This document shows, in pieces, positions 1-5,754 of a stretch of 6,767 nucleotides of DNA (position 1 is the first letter of the stretch; the number at the start of each line of letters is the position of its first letter). Position numbers and translations under genes: made by a program. A model generated the notes under the pieces. It saw nothing but the letters and a program-made list of their open reading frames with translations. It was not told where the DNA came from and ran no database searches. The DNA comes from an uncultured Clostridia bacterium (GTDB lineage: Bacteria > Bacillota > Clostridia > Oscillospirales > CAG-272): the NCBI GenBank assembly GCA_947652805.1, contig CANTEM010000064.1, forward strand, positions 1-6,767. The letters are read 5' to 3'.

Positions 1-74
1 TATGGATACACTGCTGAATTTAGACCGTACATTTTGGCAATAATGCCGATATTTGCAGATTTGCCCAAATCGCC

Positions 75-104
75 TTGACAGGCTACTTTATATAGTGTTA
101 TAAT
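75..104 (+). promoter_or_regulatory. Sigma-70-type promoter of the nrdD operon
   Basis: A perfect TTGACA (75-80) and a perfect TATAAT (99-104) are separated by 18 bp. Transcription should start near position 111, giving a 5' UTR of about 55 nt before the nrdD start codon. Such a strong core promoter would be expected to need a repressor, which fits the NrdR-like operator lying in its spacer. Bases 1-74 hold no gene I can identify; one frame is open from base 1 to a TGA at 76-78, but it is too short to assign. Confidence 0.85.
83..98 (+). promoter_or_regulatory. Probable NrdR box (operator)
   Basis: By hand alignment this 16-mer matches the known NrdR box consensus acaCwAtATaTwGtgt at 13 of 16 positions, including the whole right half TATATAGTGT. 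It is centred on an imperfect palindrome at 85-96. NrdR is the ATP/dATP-sensing repressor of ribonucleotide reductase operons. The box fills the promoter spacer and abuts the -10 box, so binding would block RNA polymerase. NrdR sites normally come in pairs about three helical turns apart. I found no convincing second box at that spacing on either side, which lowers confidence. Confidence 0.55.
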
Positions 105-112
105 AAATTCCG

Positions 113-141
113 TCAGAGAAACATCACAGTCTGAAAAGACT
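113..141 (+). promoter_or_regulatory. Possible alternative hairpins in the nrdD 5' leader
   Basis: AGTCT (128-132) can pair with AGACT (137-141) around a GAAA tetraloop. TCAGA (113-117) can instead pair with TCTGA (130-134). The two stems share bases 130-132 and so exclude each other. Both are only 5 bp, and the ribosome binding site at 155-160 lies outside them, so a regulatory role is speculative. Confidence 0.2.
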
Positions 142-166
142 CATAATACATATTAAGGAGTGCATC

Positions 167-2530
167 ATGTATCAGGTACAAAAGAGAGACGGAAAAGTAA
201 CAGAATTTGATTTGTCCAAAATCAGCGGCGCCATCACTCTGGCGTTTGAAGCACAGGAAAAGGAATATGTTCCTTCCATTATAGATTTTCTGGCGCTTAA
301 AGTAACTGCAAACTTTGAGCCGAAAATCAAAGACGGCATCATCGCTGGAGAAGATATTCAGGACAGCGTGGAATCCGTACTGGTACAGGCCGGATACGAT
401 GATGTGGCAAAGGCATACATCCTGTACCGCCGTCAGCGCGAGAAGGTGCGCAATATTGAATCCACTCTGCTGGACTATAAGGAAATCGTCAACAACTATG
501 TAAAGCTCAACGACTGGAGAGTTAAGGAAAACTCCACCGTTACCTACTCCGTAGGCGGTCTGATTCTGTCCAACTCCGGCGCAATTACAGCAAATTACTG
601 GCTGTCTGAAATTTATGATGACGAAATCGCTTCCGCCCACAGAAATGCAGATATCCACATCCACGATTTGTCCATGCTTACCGGATACTGTGCAGGCTGG
701 TCCCTGCGTCAGCTGATCAAGGAAGGACTGGGCGGCGTTCCCGGAAAAATCACCAGTTCCCCTGCAAGCCACCTGGCAACCCTGTGCAACCAAATGGTTA
801 ACTTCCTCGGTATCATGCAAAACGAATGGGCAGGTGCCCAGGCATTCTCCTCTTTTGATACATATTTGGCTCCATTTGTGAAAGTGGATAACCTGTCCTA
901 CGATCAGGTAAAGAAATGTATCGAAAGCTTCATCTACGGGGTAAACACCCCCTCCAGATGGGGTACACAGGCCCCCTTCTCCAATATCACTCTGGACTGG
1001 ACAGTGCCCGCAGACCTTGCTGAAGAAAACTGCATCATCGGGGGAAAAGAAGTAGACTTCAAATACAAAGACTGTAAAAAAGAAATGGATATGGTCAACC
1101 GTGCCTTTATCGAAATCATGATTGAAGGCGACGCAAACGGCCGCGGATTCCAGTATCCCATCCCCACTTATTCCATTACCCGGGATTTCGACTGGTCCGA
1201 AACAGAAAATAACAAGCTTCTCTTTGAAATGACCGCAAAGTACGGCACTCCCTACTTCTCCAACTATATCAACTCCGATATGGAACCCAGTGACGTGCGT
1301 TCTATGTGCTGTCGTCTGCGTTTGGATCTGCGGGAGCTGCGCAAAAAGTCCGGCGGTTTCTTCGGAAGCGGCGAATCTACCGGTTCCGTAGGCGTTGTAA
1401 CCATCAATATGCCTCGTATCGCATATCTTTCCGACAGCCCGGAAGATTTCTACCGCCGTCTGGATCATATTATGGACCTTTCTGCCCGCAGTCTGAAAAT
1501 CAAACGGACTGTCGTTACCAAGCTCATGGAACAGGGGCTGTATCCTTATACGAAACGGTATCTGGGCACCTTTGATAATCACTTCTCTACCATTGGTCTG
1601 GTGGGCATGAACGAGGCCGGTCTCAATGCAAAATGGCTGAAAAAGGATATGACCCACGCCGAAACCCTAAAGTTCACCAAAGAAGTGCTGGACCATATGC
1701 GGGAACGCCTTTCCGACTATCAGGAAATGTACGGCGATCTGTATAACCTGGAAGCAACCCCGGCTGAATCTACCAGCTTCCGTCTTGCAAAGCACGATAA
1801 GAAGCGGTACCCGGAAATTATTACAGCCCACGAAGGCGCAACCCCGTACTATACCAACTCCTCTCACCTGCCTGTAGGATACACCGATGATGTATTCTCC
1901 GCTTTGGAATTGCAGGATGATCTGCAAACCCGGTACACCTCCGGTACGGTATTCCATGCATTCCTGGGAGAAAAACTGCCCGACTGGAAGGCTGCCGCCA
2001 CATTGGTGCGCAAGATTGCGGAAAACTTCACTCTTCCCTATTATACACTGTCTCCCACATACTCCGTATGTAAAGATCATGGTTATATCGCAGGGGAAGC
2101 ATTCTCCTGCCCCACCTGCGGCGGAAAAACGGAAGTGTATTCCCGCATCACCGGCTACTACCGTCCTGTCCTCAACTGGAACGATGGAAAGTCTCAGGAA
2201 TATAAGGACCGCGTAGTTTATAATATTGCTACCTCTGTGGTAAAACGTAGCAAGGCGCTTGAAGAAGCAGTACAGGACGACGCACCTATCTCCGATGAAA
2301 GCAATATCCTGCTGTTCGCAACAAAAACCTGCCCGAAATGCAAGGTTGCGCAGTCCCTTCTGGATAAAGCAGGCGTACAGTACACCAAGCTTTATGTAGA
2401 AGAAAACGAAGAACTTGCAAAAGAACTGGGACTGCGGCAGGCACCCACCCTTGTAGTCGGCGACCAACTGTACACTGAGGTAGCAGGCGTGAAAGCATTT
2501 TTAGATAAAACGGCAAAGGTTACCGTTTGA
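167..2530 (+). CDS. nrdD: Anaerobic (class III) ribonucleoside-triphosphate reductase with fused C-terminal redoxin domain
   Basis: Reduces NTPs to dNTPs in the anaerobic cytoplasm using a glycyl radical. An ATP-cone allosteric domain occupies about residues 1-95 (KRDGK at 6-10). The catalytic barrel follows, with candidate active-site cysteines Cys175 (GYCAGW) and Cys381/Cys382 (MCCRL). Near the core's end is a zinc-type site, Cys635, probably His638, Cys648 and Cys651 (CPTC); then comes the glycyl-radical loop RITGYYRP with Gly663. The core ends near residue 705. A linker leads to a glutaredoxin/NrdH-like domain (about 713-787) with redox motif CPKC (Cys722, Cys725) and cis-proline motif APT (759-761). 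At 787 residues it exceeds E. coli NrdD (about 712) by roughly this domain. AAGGAG lies 6 nt before ATG. It is first in an operon with a thioredoxin reductase-like gene. The activase gene nrdG is not nearby. Family assignment is secure; the role of the redoxin domain is inferred. Confidence 0.96.
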   Translation: MYQVQKRDGKVTEFDLSKISGAITLAFEAQEKEYVPSIIDFLALKVTANFEPKIKDGIIAGEDIQDSVESVLVQAGYDDVAKAYILYRRQREKVRNIESTLLDYKEIVNNYVKLNDWRVKENSTVTYSVGGLILSNSGAITANYWLSEIYDDEIASAHRNADIHIHDLSMLTGYCAGWSLRQLIKEGLGGVPGKITSSPASHLATLCNQMVNFLGIMQNEWAGAQAFSSFDTYLAPFVKVDNLSYDQVKKCIESFIYGVNTPSRWGTQAPFSNITLDWTVPADLAEENCIIGGKEVDFKYKDCKKEMDMVNRAFIEIMIEGDANGRGFQYPIPTYSITRDFDWSETENNKLLFEMTAKYGTPYFSNYINSDMEPSDVRSMCCRLRLDLRELRKKSGGFFGSGESTGSVGVVTINMPRIAYLSDSPEDFYRRLDHIMDLSARSLKIKRTVVTKLMEQGLYPYTKRYLGTFDNHFSTIGLVGMNEAGLNAKWLKKDMTHAETLKFTKEVLDHMRERLSDYQEMYGDLYNLEATPAESTSFRLAKHDKKRYPEIITAHEGATPYYTNSSHLPVGYTDDVFSALELQDDLQTRYTSGTVFHAFLGEKLPDWKAAATLVRKIAENFTLPYYTLSPTYSVCKDHGYIAGEAFSCPTCGGKTEVYSRITGYYRPVLNWNDGKSQEYKDRVVYNIATSVVKRSKALEEAVQDDAPISDESNILLFATKTCPKCKVAQSLLDKAGVQYTKLYVEENEELAKELGLRQAPTLVVGDQLYTEVAGVKAFLDKTAKVTV

Positions 2531-2560
2531 CAACAAAATGGATAGGAGCGAAGCCCTTTT

Positions 2561-3484
2561 ATGTATGATATCATAATCGTTGGCGCAGGACCCGCCGGAC
2601 TTACAGCAGCGCTGTATGCCCGGCGGGCTGAAAAGCATGTGCTGATTTTAGAAAAAGACACGTTTGGCGGACAGATTACCTTTTCGCCCAAAATTGAAAA
2701 TTATCCCGGATTCCCACAGATCAGCGGAAACGAGCTTGCAGATATGCTGATTGAACAGGTATTGGAGCAAGGCGCAGAAATCGAACTGGGCACGGTAACA
2801 GGAATCACAGTAGACAAAACCGGCAAAAAAGCTGTACACACTGAAGACGGCGATCTATACGAGGCTCCGGCAGTAATTATTGCAAACGGCGCCCGCCACC
2901 GGATGCTGGGCATCCCCGGAGAAGCCCAGCTGGTTGGAAAAGGGATCTCCTTCTGTGCCGTTTGCGACGGCGCTTTTTACAGAGGAAAGGAAGTCGCTGT
3001 CGTAGGCGGCGGAAACACCGCATTACAGGAAGCGGTATTGCTTTCCGACGGATGCAGAAAAGTAACCGTGATTCAAAATCTGGATCACTTTACCGGAGAA
3101 GAACGGCTTATAAATATCCTGCGGGAAAGAGAAAATGTGGAGCTGGTGACAGGAACCGTCCTGTCCGGATTTGAAACGGACGCCGGGGAGCTGCGCGCGA
3201 TTCGCTGCACGCCCGCAGACGGCGGAACAGAGCACACCCTGAAAGTGGACGGACTGTTCGTTGCAATCGGTCTTGCGCCGGATAACGAACCCTTTGCCAA
3301 TATCACAGAGCTGGACGCAGATGGATATTTTGCCACCGGGGAGGACTGCACTGCTGCTACACCGGGTATTTTTATCGCAGGGGACTGCCGGGCTAAGCGA
3401 ATCCGGCAGATCACTACAGCAACGGCAGATGGCTCTGTAGCGGCGCTTGCCGCCTGCACCTATTTGGATTCCCTTTCCAGATGA
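2561..3484 (+). CDS. trxB: Thioredoxin reductase-like flavoprotein, atypical pyridine-nucleotide site
   Basis: A flavoprotein of the low-molecular-weight thioredoxin reductase family, expected to pass electrons through FAD and a CxxC disulfide to a redoxin. Visible features are the FAD dinucleotide fold GAGPAG (residues 8-13), redox-active CAVCD (Cys132, Cys135), a second Rossmann glycine motif GGGNTA (149-154), and the C-terminal FAD segment AGDC plus RQ. Its 307 residues are slightly short of the usual 310-320. The oddity lies just after the second Rossmann motif: E. coli TrxR has HRRxxxR, whose arginines contact the NADPH 2'-phosphate, whereas this protein reads IQNLDHFTG (171-179) with none of them. 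It may use NADH, or accept electrons from ferredoxin as in the clostridial FFTR enzymes; plain NADPH use looks less likely. It starts 30 bp after nrdD. AGGAG lies 12 nt before ATG, a rather long spacing. The obvious partner is the redoxin domain fused to NrdD. Confidence 0.9.
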   Translation: MYDIIIVGAGPAGLTAALYARRAEKHVLILEKDTFGGQITFSPKIENYPGFPQISGNELADMLIEQVLEQGAEIELGTVTGITVDKTGKKAVHTEDGDLYEAPAVIIANGARHRMLGIPGEAQLVGKGISFCAVCDGAFYRGKEVAVVGGGNTALQEAVLLSDGCRKVTVIQNLDHFTGEERLINILRERENVELVTGTVLSGFETDAGELRAIRCTPADGGTEHTLKVDGLFVAIGLAPDNEPFANITELDADGYFATGEDCTAATPGIFIAGDCRAKRIRQITTATADGSVAALAACTYLDSLSR

Positions 3485-3505
3485 ATAAAAACGGGAGGAA
3501 ACGCA

Positions 3506-4156
3506 ATGCTTCAATATTGTTTTTTTGATTTGGACGGCACCATTACCGATCCCAAAATCGGGATCACCTCTTCTGTGGCGTATGCCCTCGAAAAATACGG
3601 CATTACTGTGGAAGACAGAGATCAGCTCACCACATTCATTGGTCCTCCCCTGCATGAATCCTTTTGTAAATACTTCGGATTTTCTCACATGGCGGCATAT
3701 GACGCAGTGGATAAATACAGAGAGTATTACAAAACAAAGGGCATTTTTGAAAATTATCTGTATGACGGCATGGGAGATTTGCTTCAGTCTCTGCAAGCGG
3801 CCGGCATTCAAATCATCATGGCGACTTCAAAGCCGGAAGTGTTCGCCCGACAGATTGCTGAATACTTTCATATTGATTCCTACTTCACCTGCATTACAGG
3901 GAGCGAGTTAGACGGCACACGGGTAGCGAAAGATGAGGTGATTGCATGCGCTATGGAGCGCATCAGCAAAAAGGATGCAGCAAATGCAATTATGATCGGA
4001 GATCGGATGCATGATATCATCGGTGCAAAAAAGAACGGAATGCCGTCCATAGGCGTTCTGTACGGATACGGCGACCGGACAGAGTTCGAGGAAGCCGGAG
4101 CTGATTATATCGTCGGTTCTGTAAAGGAATTGAAACAGCTTTTACTTTCCATGTAA
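3506..4156 (+). CDS. HAD-superfamily hydrolase (phosphoglycolate phosphatase / nucleotidase-like)
   Basis: A soluble HAD phosphatase of subfamily I with an alpha-helical cap between motifs I and II (about residues 15-85), in the broad Gph-like group. Motif I is DLDGT (nucleophile Asp8, acid Asp10), motif II is Thr107 in MATSKP, motif III is Lys142 in RVAKDE, and motif IV is GDRMHD (Asp166, Asp170, Mg2+ ligands). All catalytic residues are present, so it should be active. Its 216 residues are typical. GGGAGG lies 7 nt before the ATG, and the gene begins 21 bp after the reductase gene, so it is very likely in the nrdD operon. Sequence alone does not give the substrate: phosphoglycolate, nucleoside monophosphates or another small phosphate ester are all possible. 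The operon hints at nucleotide housekeeping, but only by association. Confidence 0.9.
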   Translation: MLQYCFFDLDGTITDPKIGITSSVAYALEKYGITVEDRDQLTTFIGPPLHESFCKYFGFSHMAAYDAVDKYREYYKTKGIFENYLYDGMGDLLQSLQAAGIQIIMATSKPEVFARQIAEYFHIDSYFTCITGSELDGTRVAKDEVIACAMERISKKDAANAIMIGDRMHDIIGAKKNGMPSIGVLYGYGDRTEFEEAGADYIVGSVKELKQLLLSM

Positions 4157-4189
4157 AAAACCGGAGGGGAAATCCCCTCCGGTTTTTTA
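4154..4189. terminator. Bidirectional intrinsic terminator between converging genes
   Basis: The 36 bp form a perfect inverted repeat with 17-bp arms and AA at the centre. The GC-rich core CCGGAGGGGA (4161-4170) pairs with TCCCCTCCGG (4173-4182). It is flanked by A6 on the left (4155-4160) and T6 on the right (4183-4188), so a U-tract follows the hairpin on either strand. It terminates both the nrdD operon and the leftward SGNH hydrolase gene. The stop codons of both genes, TAA at 4154-4156 and TAA on the minus strand at 4187-4189, lie within the palindrome. Confidence 0.95.
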
Positions 4190-5254
4190 AGACTCCCCTA
4201 AGGCCTCTTGCAGCACCGGAAGAATCACCTGCGCCATACGCATAAATCCAATATCGTTGGGATGCAGGGAATCCACTGTACAGGAATCCCGATCCTCCGT
4301 GCCGTACAGGGTTTGCCCGTCAATAAACCAAACCTTATCATCTCCGCGATTTTTGGCATCCTGATATGTCTTATAGATTACCGCCTTCCGCTTTTCCGTC
4401 GCTTCGATCCCATCCTCACAGTCCGCCTTGCTGAGCATAATAATCGGCAGGTCCGGCTGCGCAGCACGAACAATTTCAAAAAAATTTTGGTGGGTTTGCG
4501 CTAATTCCTCCGCGTCCCCTGCATTGTGGTCATAATCATAGATAAACGCAGCAAGGGGAATGCTTGCAATCTGCTCCGCCATTACCGGCTCTCCCTTTCC
4601 ACTGGAGGAAAAACCCATGTTTACTACTTCAAAATTCAGCTTTCTGCTTAAAATATTAAAATATGCCATGCCGGGACGGGAAGCGCACGCCCCTTGGGTA
4701 ATAGACGAGCCATAGAACAGCACCGGTTTATCATAGTCAAAGGACTCCGGCATTTCCAAAACGGAGCCTGCATCCAATCCAAGAAGCATTTTTTCCACAC
4801 CGGAATACAGAGGGAGATTGAGCGTGATCTCCTTCATTTCACAATCCCGGAATTCCCGTACATCCTCATAATGCTCCGTTCCATTCAGATATACAAAAAA
4901 GGTTTTAAAAAACTTTTTATTCCGACCCGAGCCGATATAAATGTCCACCCCTGTGCTGGAATTATATGGCATATGGGGCATAAGATTGTTCCATTCAACA
5001 TCCACTTTGATTCCGATTTTTTTGGAATTTGTTTTAAAGGATATCTGAACACCCGCCGTACAGGGGGATAACCCCCGCACACCAAAATTGTATAAATGAT
5101 TTAGGCTGTCATCCATGCGGTGGTAATTCTGATTTTTCTCCCTCCATGGAAGTCCGGATATACGTACCGGCGCAGTAAAGCAGTCTATGTATAAAAGCCC
5201 GCTTTCATCTGTATTCTGTTTGAAGTTCTGATCGATTTCCTCTATTTTCGGCAT
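4187..5254 (-). CDS. SGNH/GDSL-type esterase with N-terminal GxDLY-like domain
   Basis: A predicted serine esterase or deacetylase, 355 residues from the chosen start. The N-terminal part (about 20-165) looks like the beta-rich domain called GxDLY; the signature reads GVDIY (102-106). The C-terminal part is an SGNH hydrolase with block I GSSITQG (nucleophile Ser184), block II Gly214 (NMGFSSSG), block III Asn244 (DYDHNAG) and block V DSLH (Asp328, His331). All four blocks are intact. There is no signal peptide or membrane segment, so it should act in the cytoplasm, perhaps deacylating an imported sugar or glycoside; the substrate is not readable from sequence. I chose the ATG at 5254 because AAAGGA precedes it by 8 nt. 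The frame stays open upstream to a TTG at 5311, but that would begin inside the rnpB terminator without a ribosome site. No clear sigma-70 promoter lies in the gap after rnpB. Confidence 0.88.
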   Translation of the reverse strand: MPKIEEIDQNFKQNTDESGLLYIDCFTAPVRISGLPWREKNQNYHRMDDSLNHLYNFGVRGLSPCTAGVQISFKTNSKKIGIKVDVEWNNLMPHMPYNSSTGVDIYIGSGRNKKFFKTFFVYLNGTEHYEDVREFRDCEMKEITLNLPLYSGVEKMLLGLDAGSVLEMPESFDYDKPVLFYGSSITQGACASRPGMAYFNILSRKLNFEVVNMGFSSSGKGEPVMAEQIASIPLAAFIYDYDHNAGDAEELAQTHQNFFEIVRAAQPDLPIIMLSKADCEDGIEATEKRKAVIYKTYQDAKNRGDDKVWFIDGQTLYGTEDRDSCTVDSLHPNDIGFMRMAQVILPVLQEALGES

Positions 5255-5303
5255 ATCGGTAAATCCTTTCTTATAATTCCCTAAAGCTTCCCAGGAGGAT
5301 TTT

Positions 5304-5336
5304 ATATGCAAAAGCGCCGCCTGATCCGGCGGCGCC
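5304..5336 (-). terminator. Intrinsic terminator of rnpB
   Basis: On the minus strand GCGCCGCC and GGCGGCGC (5328-5335 and 5314-5321) form an 8-bp all-GC stem with a 6-nt loop, followed by TTTT (5313-5310) and an AT-rich stretch. It lies about 20 nt beyond the 3' end of the RNase P RNA, the expected place for its terminator. The T-run is short, so some readthrough into the SGNH hydrolase gene 50 bp downstream is possible. Confidence 0.85.
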
Positions 5337-5353
5337 CTGCTTTATTCATTATA

Positions 5354-5719
5354 GGGGAAATCTGTAAGCCGGGTTCTGTACGGCAAAAGCCGTGGCTGCC
5401 ATCTATCTCGAACCTGCATTGCTGCAAGTCTCCAGCCACCCGCAGATACACATGCCGGGCCGGCATGGACTCCGATTGGAGCCGTTCTGCATACGGTGTT
5501 GCATCGAATAGGGTTTACATTTGCACACAGTTGCCTGTCGTGCCGGTGAGCTCTTACCTCGCCTTTCCATCCTTACCGCAGGCTGCGGCGGTCTATTTCT
5601 GTTGCACTTTCCCGGAGGTTACCCTCGGCGGACGTTATCCGTTATCCTGCCCTGTGAAGCCCGGACTTTCCTCACGCTGATACCTTTCGGCAACACAGCG
5701 CGCGGCAGCCCGATTTCCC
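5354..5719 (-). ncRNA. rnpB: RNase P RNA (bacterial class A)
   Basis: This is the catalytic RNA of ribonuclease P, which removes the 5' leader of tRNA precursors. Read on the minus strand it shows the universally conserved segments GAGGAAAGTCCGGGC (5673-5659) near the 5' end, GGTAAGAGCTCACCGGCAC in the middle, AGATAGATGGCAGCCAC, and ACAGAACCCGGCTTAC (5379-5364) near the 3' end. The ends are set by the 8-bp terminal helix P1: GGGAAATC (5719-5712) pairs with GATTTCCC (5362-5355). The promoter predicts a start at 5719, exactly at the first G of P1. The length of about 366 nt suits class A. The 3' end may be off by a few bases. The RNA has its own promoter and terminator and sits between yitT and the SGNH gene, all on the same strand. 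Confidence 0.96.
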
Positions 5720-5725
5720 ATATTG

Positions 5726-5754
5726 ATTTTACTATAGGATGTCCGACTTGTCAA
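5726..5754 (-). promoter_or_regulatory. Promoter of rnpB
   Basis: On the minus strand TTGACA (5754-5749) is followed after exactly 17 bp by TAAAAT (5731-5726), one mismatch from consensus. The start is predicted 7 nt downstream at 5719, the first base of RNase P helix P1. The -35 box lies within the last codons of the yitT gene, and the -10 box directly follows its stop codon (5734-5732). Confidence 0.88.

Noticed and set aside
1..78. Frame open from base 1 to the TGA at 76-78, possibly the tail of an upstream gene; also a 13-codon frame from the ATG at base 2
   Set aside because: Too short to recognise, no terminator follows, and the first would end inside the -35 box of the nrdD promoter. 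It cannot be supported from this window alone.
113..1657. Long open frame (514 codons) on the minus strand across the first half of nrdD
   Set aside because: It is wholly antisense to a well-supported nrdD, its translation is cysteine-rich and shows no recognisable family, and it has no plausible promoter or ribosome site. It is a codon-bias shadow.
1667..2467. Second long minus-strand open frame (266 codons) opposite the 3' part of nrdD
   Set aside because: Also antisense to clear nrdD motifs (zinc site, glycyl loop, redoxin domain) and resembles no family.
3023..3811. Minus-strand open frame of 262 codons opposite trxB and the HAD gene
   Set aside because: It spans two confident genes and their intergenic gap, with low-complexity, cysteine-rich translation and no motif; a shadow.
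5255..5311. Upstream extension of the SGNH hydrolase to a TTG codon
   Set aside because: The extra 19 codons run back to the rnpB terminator, lack a ribosome site and look unlike the family, whereas the ATG at 5254 has AAAGGA at ideal spacing.
5306..5680. Plus-strand open frame with a textbook AGGAGG site 7 nt before its ATG
   Set aside because: It is the antisense of RNase P RNA. Its conserved-looking peptide comes from the conserved RNA, and its ATG sits in the rnpB terminator region. The good ribosome site appears to be chance.
5354..5719. Structured region considered as a riboswitch or other novel structured RNA
   Set aside because: All the conserved class A RNase P segments are present in the right order, with a matching P1 helix, so it is rnpB and not a new RNA.
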